Shown piece by piece: positions 24,248 to 35,095 of a DNA stretch of 64,000 nt. Below the pieces are notes generated by a model, which was not told the origin of the DNA, ran no database searches, and saw only the letters and a list, made by a program, of their open reading frames with translations. The position numbers and the translations under genes are program-made. Positions within the stretch are counted from its first letter, which is position 1. Each line of letters opens with the position of its first letter. This stretch comes from Zygaena filipendulae (Eukaryota > Arthropoda > Insecta > Lepidoptera > Zygaenidae), in assembly GCA_907165275.2 (NCBI GenBank), contig OU015652.1, positions 4,603,001 to 4,667,000 of the forward strand. Reading direction: 5' to 3'.

Positions 24248-25206
24248 ATGATAATGGAGTGGTCTAAAGACAAAACATTGAAGCTTATAGAACTGCTGCA
24301 AGTAAACCCTTGCCTTTGGAACCCTTCTTTATGCGACACTCGCAGGGACAAGCAAAAACGGAAAGAGGAGTTGCGTGCTATATCAAATATTCTGAGTATC
24401 TGTGTGTCTGACACCACAAAGAAAATTCAGCATTTGAGAACCCAGTACAACAGGGAAGCGGGGAAAGAGGCACGTGCCAATGCCGAAGACCCCAGCGATA
24501 GATACGTGAGCAACTGGTACGCGTTCGAATACTTGCATTTCATGAAGGACTCCAGCAAGCCTTACAGGTTACTCCAGTCAGTGAATACGGTGAGTAAAGT
24601 TTTATTTATTGTTATGTCACCTGAAGCAACAATTTTCTCTGTCAAAACAAAACACTGCTACTAAATAATTATGTGCAGTTAATAACATTTTCCTTCCAGG
24701 AGGAGAGCACAGAAGTGAATAGTAGTGGACAGACTCATCCTGACAACTCCTTAGCTGACTGTAAGATCGACCGGGTATCAGTATCACCACCTCGCAAAGT
24801 GCCGAGACTAGAGGACTTGGAACCCTTGAAGCCAGATGTTGTTTATCCTCCGCCAAGAAATAGGGATGAATTTTCAGTCTTTGGTGAGTACATAGCCAAT
24901 GAACTTCGTTCGTTGAAAGGCGAGAAGAATCTGTTGGTGGCCAAAAAGAAGATACAAGATGTTATATTTGAAGTGAAAATGGGTGTGATCACAGATCCCA
25001 GTACTGTACCTACATCTACATATGGTATTTATAATAATACAAGACAAAATAGTTCGCCACCCAGCAATGGTAAAATTTATGCAACAAGTACATTGGAGCA
25101 GATGACCACGTCACAGGCTGCAAGCACCCCACCTACTTCTGGCATGAGTGAGATCATAATCAACAGCGCATGCCACTATTCAAACTTCAAAGTGGACAAT
25201 CAATAG
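24248..25206 (+). CDS. MADF-BESS-like domain protein, two exons, complete
   Basis: The exons are 24248-24589 and 24700-25206, joined by a 110-bp intron with ACG|GTGAGT and TTCCTTCCAG|GAG, phase 0. The product is 282 aa. An N-terminal MADF domain (about residues 9-105) is a Myb/SANT-related DNA-binding fold with the family signature LIELLQVNPCLWNPS. It continues with RDKQKRKEELRAI.. and a WYAFEYLHFMKD end. A C-terminal BESS-like segment (about residues 170-208: DEFSVFGEYIANELRSL..KKKIQDVIFEV) probably mediates protein contacts. Insects carry many such MADF-BESS transcription factors or co-regulators; which one this is cannot be told. Two in-frame ATGs (24248 and 24254) are close together. The first AATAAA downstream (25693) lies inside a MITE. 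Confidence 0.85.
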
Positions 25207-25521
25207 CAGTGTCATCCACTTCCTAATATTGCTATTCAATTTTTAAAGGAAGTGGACAAAAATTGAACACTGATAGTACTTAAGAAAACAAAAAGCTATT
25301 TGGTTAAATTATGCAAACAGAAAATATGTAAGTATATTATGAGTTGTTGAGTGTAAAATGTGTACTTAAATTATAATTTAAGGATACTGTTGTGTGAGGT
25401 ACCAATGCTAACTTGCTAACGTCCAAACCATCTGCATCCCCTAAAATGGAATTAAATTAAATTCCATCCTATTTGTTATCCTCCCTTCCAGACAGTAAAT
25501 TAGACATTTCATTTTAGATTT

Positions 25522-25756
25522 GGACATAGATAAGCAATAGTGTGTTAACCCACACTGGAGAAATTTTGAGTAAATCGTGTTTTAAAAGTATAGCGCCATT
25601 TTGTGTCAAAATTTTATGTGTTAGATATTTAGTCACATATTTAAGCAATGTAATAAGGTAAACACATAATTAAAAAACGTTCCCTAACTCTCAATAAATC
25701 GTTCTGAATCAATAACTTAAGTTTGTGGGTTAACATGTTATTGCTTATCTGCGTCC
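25522..25756 (+). mobile_element. TIR MITE, copy 1
   Basis: 235 bp. The termini are inverted repeats: GGACATAGATAAGCAATAGTG.. at the left, and at the right the reverse complement of GGACGCAGATAAGCAATAACATG. The body is nearly identical to 26078-26313 (..TATAGCGCCATTTTGTGTCA.., ..AAACACATAATTAAAAAACGTT..). It contains an AATAAA at 25693-25698. The target duplication is not clear. The GG-starting TIRs suggest a PIF/Harbinger-type relative, but this is not proven. Confidence 0.8.
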
Positions 25757-26077
25757 ATTTGTGATAGTGACTGACGTCTGACGACCGTGGTCCGTGACCA
25801 AGTCGCGTAGTTTCGGAGATTCGCATGGACAGAGACAAGAATTTTAATTATTTTTTTCTTTTGTTAGGTGTTTTCTTCTAATGTATGCGGATTTTACTTT
25901 TTTATTATATCTATGCATGACATATAGATTATCTTTATATAAACAATATTGTGATAGTAAATATTAATATACACGTACAATGTACTTATGTAAATTGTTA
26001 TATTATTATAACTATGTTAAGTATTTTATAGTTATTTGGTTTAAACGATCAAAAATGACTTACAATGAATTGTACTT

Positions 26078-26313
26078 GGACATAGATAAGCAATAGTGTG
26101 TCAACCCACACTGGAGGAATTTTGAGTAAATTAAAGTTTAAAAATTATAGCGCCATTTTGTGTCAACATTTTTTGTGTTCAATATTTAGTTACATATTTA
26201 AACAATTTAATAAGGTAAACACATAATTAAAAAACGTTCTCTAACTCTCAATAAATCGTTCTGAATCAATAAATTAATTTTGTGGGTTAACATGTTATTG
26301 CTTATCTGCGTCC
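26078..26313 (+). mobile_element. TIR MITE, copy 2
   Basis: Second copy of the 25522-25756 family, 236 bp, direct orientation, 321 bp downstream. It has the same TIRs and the same internal AATAAA context (CTCTCAATAAATCG). Confidence 0.8.
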
Positions 26314-28408
26314 AATTATTATTTTATAGTCATTTTATTTTATAATAATGACCTGAAATATAACGCTATTGAAATAAGTTTAAGCCTGCCTATAAAAAAA
26401 CTGCGAGAATGGTTAGCCGGTCACTCTTCATTGTCACTGGTCAGAAAGCTAAGATAAGCGACACGGCAAAGGTGGCAGTCGTCATTTCCAAATCATAAAC
26501 GAAGGTATATAATCCAGCTATAGAAGAGAACCGTGGAATTTGGTAACAGCTCTTGATATAAACCACCTTCATCATTTTGATCCCTATAAAAACGATGCAT
26601 TGTGATCAGGATTCTTACAATATATGTACGACACATTATGTTCGAACCTTATTATTTTTAAGAGATATAATTAAAATTTTGCTACAGGATCCCTGCTACC
26701 ACCTTTTTAGTGTAGTTCTATGCTTAAATCTTACGCAGCGAATTTCATCAGAATTTAGACCTTACACACTGACTGTAAAGTCGAAAATACAATGAACAAA
26801 AATTTAAGTTGACCATTTTCTAGCTAAGTGCGAGTTCCTATATTCTCTTCGTTCATTGAATTACTTTAAAATGCTTCGCTACCAAAAAACAGTATAATGT
26901 AAAAAAAATTGTAAATAGTTGAAGGTAAATATCTTCGATCAACAAGGTAAAATATAAATGAAATTAAACCGATTTTTTCTAACTTTCGATTTTGATTGGT
27001 CAAAGCACCCATTGCCAAACAAACATCACTAAGTACGTCTTATCACTATGTTTAATAATAATAATTAGTAAGGATTATTATTGTAAGAGATGAGTGGCTG
27101 AGTTCACTGAGTTGCCGGTAAACAATTTACAGTTGTAGTGTGGCCGTGCGTGCGGAGGGTTCACTGATAAGAACTGACCCCACTTTGATAAGGTAAATAC
27201 ACATTTTAAAAGTTTATTTAGTCGTTTTAAATGTAACATTTCCGGCGATTCCGCCACATAACGTCTCGGGGAAGTTGTCCTAGCTAATTATAATTATTAT
27301 AGGTTAAATCAAAGAGACTATAACATTACATTTTGTAGCATAGGTACTTAACTAACCAACAGGATTTCAAAGAGAATAAAATCACTGCGTTCGAGTCACT
27401 TCTTTCTCCAAAGAGAATAGGTATTATCTTTGTATGAATCTACAGAGTATTAAATGAAAAAATCTTTGATATAATTCTAATTAGTAGGTATAGCTATATA
27501 ACAATCTATCCACTGTCTGTGACCCACGATCCACTGTAGATATCCCACGTTCCGCTATGGACGTGTTGTTTTAGTACCACCTCAACCTACATTATCTTTG
27601 TCAAGCTATCAACCTAATACCATGGACCAATAAAATCTTGTTTAATTGGTCCATGCTAATACAGTGAAACGCAATGAATAATCTGAGTAGCTAGGAATTT
27701 TATTTAGGAGTTGGGGTGGCAACTATTCAGCTATGTATATTTTTTTAATAGTAGGTACCTACTTATACCTACTTGTAAACTGTGACAGAGATGAAAGACA
27801 TGAGAAGATTTTGATAATATTGATTTTTTAAATAAATTAACTAACACTAGGATTGGGCACGTATTGAATCTTAAAAACGATTTAACAGTAAATAATTCTT
27901 TAATACCTACTGTCGATTTTTCTAGATTGGATAGAAAAGAAGTTTCTATAGGATGGTCATTGCTCTCTTGCCCCCTAGCTATAGCTATTATTATTCTCTT
28001 TGGCAGCGCTACTTAGCTTATTAACTTACTCAAAGAGAATTTAATCACAGCGCGGCGCATGTAGGTACCCACCCGTGCGGCGCGGTGACCGTATTTGTCA
28101 ATCCAAGATGTCAACTGTGAGTAGGTACAGGATATTTTCTTTAATTCCAATTAATGGATTTTTAACTCCAGTCTGCCGTTTCGAAGTGATTCTGCATCTT
28201 TTATTGTTTCAACCAAGTTAGAAGAAAGTGTAGTGATTTTATTCTGTTTTGTCTGTTTGGTTACAGGTTACCAACAGGGTAATCCGAATATAATTTTTTT
28301 CTTCAAATTTTATTATTAAACCCTGGCGAAGGACACTACTACTACCTACAGGAGGAAGTTATAAAACGAGAAATTGAATTTGCTTAAAATTTCAGGTATA
28401 CCTACATC
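26314..28408. promoter_or_regulatory. Intergenic DNA upstream of alpha-L-fucosidase
   Basis: No gene was found. A short hairpin lies at 27621-27655 (CATGGACCAAT / ATTGGTCCATG, 11-bp arms). Just before the fucosidase start there is a CpG-richer patch (GCGGCGCATG.., 28051-28085), a donor-like AACT|GTGAGT at about 28117 and an acceptor-like AAAATTTCAG at 28386-28395. The transcript may therefore have a 5' UTR exon spliced to the coding exon. Confidence 0.35.
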
Positions 28409-31219
28409 ATGAGAATTCTCCTTTTACTGTTTTTTTGTGTTTGTACCGTAAAATGTAGAATCGATAATGACGACAGCAGCAAGATTTTTTTAGTTGAGAA
28501 CATTGATAATATCAACAAACACTACACACCAAATTGGAAAGATTTAGACACAAGACCGCTGCCGGAATGGTATGATAAAGCCAAAATTGGTATTTTCCTT
28601 CACTGGGGTGTATATTCCGTTCCCAGTTTTGGCTCGGAATGGTTTTGGTCCTACTGGCATAGTAAGTTAAACACTGAATCTTTTAATATTCAACTTTATC
28701 CTGTAAATTGGTTCAGAAGGAATTCCATGTAATTTCAGATAATGAAACGGATTATATAAGATTTATGAAGAAAAATTACCCCCCAAATTTCACCTATCAA
28801 GACTTCGCTTCTATGTTCAAAGCAGAGTTCTACAATCCAGACCAATGGGCAGAACTTTTTGTGAAATCTGGTGCAAAGTACGTACCTACCTATTATGCAC
28901 AATACATTTTTATGACAAACAACTGCTCCCCGCGGTCTTATTACGTACATTTGTCACCACAATATATTCCATTTGACAATATATTTCTTTCAGATATATA
29001 GTACTAACGAGCAAACACCACGAGGGTTTCACATTATTCCCATCAAAACGCTCGTTCAGCTGGAATGCCGTGGATGTTGGTCCGAAACAAGACCTAGTCG
29101 GCACTTTAGCTGAAGCCGTAAGGAGTAAAGGCTTAAAATTTGGCGTCTACCACTCGCTTTACGAGTGGTTCAACCCCATCTACAAGGAAGATAAAAAGTC
29201 CTCGTACAAGACAAAGAATTACGTAAATAATAAACTATGGCCAGACATAAAGCAATTGGTGAATGATTATAAACCATCGATTATATGGGCTGATGGGGAC
29301 TGGGAGGCGAACGACACTTATTGGAAGTCGACAGAGCTCCTCGCCTGGCTCTATAATGAGAGCCCTGTGAAGGATGAAATTGTTGTGAACGATAGATGGG
29401 GTATCGGCACGTCGTGCAAGCATGGCGATTTTTATAACTGTTTCGACAGATACAACCCCGGTATGTCAGTCGCGGGCAAATTGTATAATTCGTCCGTTTA
29501 CAACTTGCCTGTATTTTGTTTAATGCAGAAAATGCATCTGTACGTGCACTGTAATGCACCTCTAGTGACGTGTGCTAGGTTGGGCTGGGTTTGAAGTGCG
29601 ATCACAACAATCAAATGGTATCGATTATTATTATCGATGCACGAGCCCTACAAATATAATGTCGTTTGTAAATAAACGAATTGTACAATATACCTACCGA
29701 CATCTTTATTATCCCGGTAATGTATGTAACCAGTGATTTGGTGAAGTCGCCCGAAATATGACGTACGATCTCTGACGATGTCGAGTAGATAGGTATTCTA
29801 ATAATATAGGTATTGAACTATTATCTATATAGGTATATCTCTAAGAAGCTCATGCATCATTCACATAGATTTATGTAACGCTAACCACGTGGAATAAAAA
29901 CAAATAACAATTTTCTCCTCCCGATATTTGCAGGGAAATTGTTAAATCACAAATGGGAAAACGCTTTTACTCTCGATAAGAAATCCTGGGGCTACAGGAG
30001 GAATATACAATTAAATGAAACGTTAACTACCCATGAAGTATTGAAACAAGTTGTTTCTACTGTGAGCTGTGGAGGTATTGCATCAATTTTGATAAAGTAC
30101 CGTTTACCGTCTACTTTAATTGTCACGTGAAGAATCACAAATTGTTAACTTTCAGGAAACGCTGTAATTAACGTTGGACCAACGAAAGAGGGTACAATAG
30201 CGCCAATATTCCAAGAACGACTATTGGAACTGGGGGAATGGCTCACCATTAACGGTGAAGCGATATATGGTTCATCCCCTTGGCTGCATCAGAACGACAC
30301 CGCACTCGGCGACCTCTGGTTCACATGTAACAAAGTGAAGTACAACGCCTTCGCTCCTACCGCGATGCCAACTAAAACCGATGCCGTGAACGCAATATAT
30401 GCCATATTCCTGAAATGGCCTGCATCTAATGTTGTTTATATTCACCATACTATAACGTCACAGCCTTGTCAAGTAACTCTGTTGGGCAATGAAGATGATA
30501 TACTACAGGTAATAGACGAGAAGTGGTCCGATATTTTGAACCGACCTGGGTAACATTGTTTCTTCCTTAAAAAGTAGGAGCACTGCACTTGAAATATAAT
30601 ATACGTAGTAGAGCTTATTTAAACTAAAATGACACGCCCGCCTACTCAATAAGCAGTTTTAGATGTGCGAGATCATGTATTGATAATATCTCTTTAATAG
30701 TGTGAGTGCGGCGACACTATGCGGCAACCGAGGACGAATGGCAAGACCAGATTTATGTGTCGTATCGTTATTTAACGGTTGTGCGTGTGCGTATGCCCGA
30801 TGGAGGGGCGCGTCATTTTAGCTTAGATAAGCTCTACTTAAAGTATATATTGTACACTAATTACTCTATCACTTTGAATAAAGATATTTAATTTTGACTT
30901 TGAATTCAAATAATTCAAGTATGAACCGAAATGTCAAGTGTTAGGAAATAAACAATGCTGGTCACAGTGCAACGACAAAGGGACAAAGTTACCTAGGTTT
31001 GTAAGCTCTAAAAGACGACCATTATCGTTCATCCTAAAGCTGCCTCCGCTATAATACTGTGTATAAAATTTGTTTTTCTTCCCTTTTTTCTTTTGTCTAA
31101 TTCAACCTGTTTTATTTCAGACATCATTCCAAAAGGGTCACGTACAAGTGAGACTACCAGACAAAGCTAAGGTTAAGTCCAGGCATGCATGGACTCTCAA
31201 GTTCACACCGAGTACTTAG
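28409..31219 (+). CDS. Fuca: Alpha-L-fucosidase (GH29), six exons, complete
   Basis: A lysosomal or secreted glycosidase that removes alpha-L-fucose from glycoproteins and glycolipids. The exons are 28409-28661, 28739-28877, 28994-29460, 29934-30074, 30156-30508 and 31121-31219. All junctions are GT/AG and all phases match, giving 483 codons plus TAG, the usual length for the family. The start is chosen because it opens a classic signal peptide ([16 protein letters not shown]). GH29 landmarks in order: [16 protein letters not shown] (about 58-73), [12 protein letters not shown] (132-143), [10 protein letters not shown] (181-190), IIWADGDWE with the nucleophile Asp231, VNDRWG, and NHKWE with the acid/base candidate Glu295. 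The nucleophile-to-acid spacing of 64 equals that in human FUCA1 (D225/E289). Then come [15 protein letters not shown] and a C-terminal beta domain ([17 protein letters not shown]..). Codon use is AT-rich, unlike Pc and the 3' TBC1D9 exons. It is convergent with TBC1D9. Confidence 0.95.
30509..30900 (+). other. Fuca: Possible alternative 3' end of the fucosidase transcript
   Basis: If the last intron is retained, the frame runs on from ..DDILQ for 14 codons ([14 protein letters not shown]) to a stop at 30551-30553. A canonical AATAAA at 30877-30882 could end this shorter transcript. The product would lose the last 32 residues of the C-terminal beta domain. This is inference; the spliced form is the family-typical one. 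Confidence 0.25.
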
Positions 31220-31509
31220 TTTTTTTTATGTTGTGTTTTTATATTATAACAATTACATAATATTAATAATATTATGTTTCTCATCTAGCGTTTTGTTTCA
31301 ATTTTTTTACATAAGTAGGTACAGTAAAAAGTATCCGAATATTACAAATACGTATTGTATTATTCAAGTCTAACTTGTCAAACGATCATCATGGAATATT
31401 GGGTTTATTCCAACTAGTCCGACCATAGTTCGATGATCGAACTGTTTGGACATTCTTTACCAAATTGTTAGACTGAGGTAATCTGTTGGGATATAAATAT
31501 TCCAAGTTA

Positions 31510-31634
31510 AGACTGACCAGTTGATGCATAGTTACACATTATCAAGGGTACAGAAAGGGACAGGGTACTTCTTATCCCGGAATTCCAGCGGGAACTCCGA
31601 AATTAACGCGGATAAAACCACGAGGAACAGCTAG
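31510..31634 (-). repeat. Common lepidopteran repeat fragment
   Basis: Contains CATTATCAAGGGTACAGAAAGG, GGGTACTTCTTATCCCGGAATTCC and the terminal GGAACAGCTAG block. No coding potential. Confidence 0.65.
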
Positions 31635-32269
31635 AATGGAAAAAAATACATTCCATATATTTTTGGTAAAATATACTCCGTTCAAATAAGTAGATTATTC
31701 CAGTAAAAGAACCATAAAAGTTGATCGTGTAACGTTGTTTCTAAAAAATCGCCAACGAACGTAAAACTTTCTTTTTTAAAATCGGTTAAAAACATGACGA
31801 TCACGTTCAAACAGCACAGTATTGTTTGAAATATTTTGATCCTAATGTTAAGGAGTTAAGGTTCATATCGCGGTGTGAGAGAACAAATCATGGTTGTGTA
31901 TTTTCAATAATTCTGCTTTATTTTTTTATTTCACGCAATAGTCAAACAAAGCAAATTAGTATTTTGAACATCTTTATTAATTATATTATTTTATAGGTAG
32001 GTACATAATTTCTTATTAACTAAATATGCCAGGTAACTGTTATGGAACGTTACCATTTTATTGTGCTGTACATTTTATAAAGTAAAAAAAGTTTAGGTAA
32101 TAATTTTATCATTTCATAATAAAATATCGTTTATTTTGCATAACATAAATCTACACGTATGAATATTGAATAGTCTCGGTAAAAACTATTTATTAACAAA
32201 ATAATATTTATATTAAGTTTAATATATGGAACTCTCATTATACACCAAGCGTTTGTTTCACTTTTGTAT

Positions 32270-32427
32270 ATTCATAGCAATATATGAATGTTTGTTAATT
32301 TTCACGCAAAAACTATTGAATGTATTTTGATGAAACTTTACAATAATATAGCTTATACATCAGAATAAACATAGGCTATATTGTAATCCGGAATTCCCGC
32401 GGATGAAACCGCGGGGAACAGCTAGTA
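32270..32427 (-). repeat. Common lepidopteran repeat fragment
   Basis: A diverged 5' part (ACGCAAAAACTATTGAATG, ATTTTGATGAAACTTTACA), then CCGGAATTCCCGCGGATGAAACCGCGGGGAACAGCTAGT. Confidence 0.65.
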
Positions 32428-33309
32428 TTTTATATGTACCTCGTTTAAACTTACATAGTGTCTATTTTTTATACTTATTGTTATATTCAGTAGTGAGGAA
32501 AATATGTAATTTTATTTTATTAATTTTGGTTTATATCAAATATAATCATTATTTTATGTTATACAAAGCATACAAAAATATATACGCGTGTAATAACTAT
32601 AAGTATAGGTATATCTTTATTGGTTACTTTATACATTTAAGTATATAACATAGCTAATATGGCAAATACAATCCAAATATTATACATTTGTTATAATACT
32701 ACGAATTTGGTAGAAAAAGAAACTGAAACTTGATATATTTCATCAAAGTAGTCGGAGAAACATTTCATTGCATCGAACTACTTCAACATGCGATACTAGT
32801 TTAACGATTAGTTACTTTGTCCCACTGACTCCTTCTTATTTACATTCAAATAAAGTCTATGAAGCACCGTTCATTACGTAAGTAGTTATTTAGTTGCAAA
32901 AATAACACAACTAGGTATAGACTTTGTAATCGTATAATTTATAGACTTTTGGGCTTTTAAGCCCATTAAAAAAAGGTTAAGCGCTAAATAATCGACACTA
33001 AAATTTATTTACTCAATTTTTATAAGTGGCAGATTAACTACTATCTACGGCCCCACGTAGGGTTGCCACTTCTAGAAAGGCAGTTTATTGGAATATTTTA
33101 CGCCATTTAACACGAAGCGGATAAGTTGCTAACACAAGGAAACGAGAAATTTTCATGATTATTATTCAATTTTCAGAGCAATCCTAATTCAAAATTTGTA
33201 CTAGGTATATAAACCTATAGCTTAAAAATTATTTATATACTTACATATAGATAAACCACGTCTTATACCTTATTACACCTTCCTAAACTCAGTCAACCTA
33301 ACTGGCTTA

Positions 33310-33498
33310 CGGCCGAGAGTCGTTTTAATGATTACTTAAATCCAAGTAACTAATTAAGTTTAATTTAGTTAGATGTTAATTTGAATTTAACTAATCAAGT
33401 TAAATTTAGATAAATGCCAATTGACATTAATTTAATGAACGTTTTGTTTTTAAAATCTTTACTCAAAATTAAGTAATCATAACGATTGAGTGCGGCCG
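33310..33498. mobile_element. Palindromic MITE, deleted copy
   Basis: 189 bp with inverted ends CGGCCGAGAGTCGTTTTAATGATTACTTA / TAAGTAATCATAACGATTGAGTGCGGCCG. It belongs to the same family as 33716-33953 and 49019-49255 but lacks the AGTATAGATTTTTAAAAC segment. The left flank is TTA; the right flank is degraded. Confidence 0.75.
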
Positions 33499-33715
33499 TA
33501 TAAGTAGTCTTACGTATAAAAGTTTGGGACATAAAAACGTTTTTGCCTGTAATTTTGAGTGCCTACTTTATATATAGAAAGGCACTTCTGATTCAGTGAA
33601 GTATAATCACATTGAGAAAGTGATCATGCAAAAAGTAACTACAAAAAGAATTTAGAACTTTACTGCAAACTAATTTGGTCATAAAATTAAGTGTTAATAT
33701 GATTAGAAGCATTAA

Positions 33716-33953
33716 CCGCCGCACTCAGAGTCGACTTTAATGCTTACTTAGTTAAGTATAGATTTTTAAAACAAAACTGCCGCAATCAGAGACGTTCAGT
33801 AAATTAATGTTAATTGGCGTTTAATGAGATGTAACTTAATTAGTTAAATGCCAATTAACATTAATTTATTAAACTTGTCTGATTGCAGCAGTTTTTTTTT
33901 AAAAAATCTATACTTAACTAAGTCATCATTAAAGTCGACTCTGAGTGCGGCCG
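33716..33953. mobile_element. Palindromic Tourist-like MITE with TAA target duplication
   Basis: 238 bp. Almost the whole element is one inverted repeat: CCGCCGCACTCAGAGTCGAC.. against ..GTCGACTCTGAGTGCGGCCG. The order AAGTATAGATTTTTAAAAC and TGTTAATTGGC is mirrored on the other side. TAA flanks both ends (33713-33715, 33954-33956). A 3-bp TWA duplication fits PIF/Harbinger mobilisation. Confidence 0.85.
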
Positions 33954-35095
33954 TAAAACTTCTTACTTTTCTTAAATCTTAGTTAGGACGACTGGATTTA
34001 GAAATGTATACAGCTTAAAAGTGTGCTTAATGCTTCAGTACACAACTACATTGCAAGTTTTATTGCTTCATTATTATCTACTAATATGGCCTACGCATAT
34101 TTTTTATATAAATTTCTAACATGATTTTTTTTTCTTTAAGTACCGCCAAATACTCTGGAATGCATAATTTTCAAATGAAATCGAATATAGAGATATTATT
34201 ACATTAATTTTAGTTAAAATTAATTTCAAAAAGAATCAAGAGATAACGTAACATGTAGTAAAGCTTTAACCAAAATTATAAATACACAGACGCATATTTC
34301 ATACATATACTTATTTGTATTTTTATTTTTCTAATATAATTATAACCAATTTTACACAATAAAATGACAAATGCAAACCCTAGAAACGCATTCTTATATT
34401 TGAATATTTTGGAGCAGATAAGTTTAAACTATAGGGTGAAATATTTTCTTAATTTCGTACTTTATTATTTTTATTGTCTTATTTTTAGTCATGCTTCGTA
34501 ATCGTTACTTTACTATAACCGTTACTAAATATTTTGGTGTTGATACCAAACACACACACAGTTTTTAAATATATACCAGAAAGTTATTAAATCATTTTTA
34601 TGTGACGATAAGTTGTCTCACACTTTAATCATTTGGATTTAATTTTACTTAGATATCCTTCCGCAAACTGTAACTGCTTACAGATTGTTTTGCCTTGGAA
34701 AAGGTCTCGGATACGAAGCCCAAAACAAAATCAATTGTTATAAATGAATCTCAGGTCATAATTATTCGTTTTTGTTCTCCATACAATAGGAAAGAGCACA
34801 GTTCTATTTTACATCGATTGATGTTTGTCGAATTATTTCAACTACAAGGGTCAAATCTCTTTAAAATTCCATTAATAAAATTTACATTAAAATTTCGACC
34901 TTATGCAGTGTGAATATAAAGTCGAAATGACAATTATTAATACAAAAGACATGGTGTTGGTGCCCTTGGAATCGCCGTCGGTTATGTTACATTGGTATTC
35001 TAATGGGGTGTGATAAACATAAATTTTAACAGGTACGTGAATAGCAATATTACCTTATACATTATAAATTGTGGCATCACTCGCGTCGGGGCTGG
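33954..35095. other. Intergenic DNA and probable TBC1D9 3' UTR
   Basis: No gene. On the minus strand, downstream of the TBC1D9 stop at 35096, the first clear AATAAA seen is the complement of TTTATT at about 34461. The 3' UTR may therefore be several hundred bases long. Confidence 0.35.

Larger units (their letters stand above)
31220..33309. other. Convergent intergenic DNA with repeat fragments
   Basis: No gene is supported. Two minus-strand tails of the common lepidopteran repeat end at 31634 (GCGGATAAAACCACGAGGAACAGCTAG) and 32427 (GCGGATGAAACCGCGGGGAACAGCTAGT). The rest is AT-rich unique-looking DNA. Confidence 0.5.

Noticed and set aside
28882..28993. Fucosidase donor at TAC|GTACCT (28881/28882)
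   Set aside because: It breaks the frame into exon 3. The donor GCAAA|GTACGT at 28877/28878 keeps [15 protein letters not shown] in frame and matches the family.
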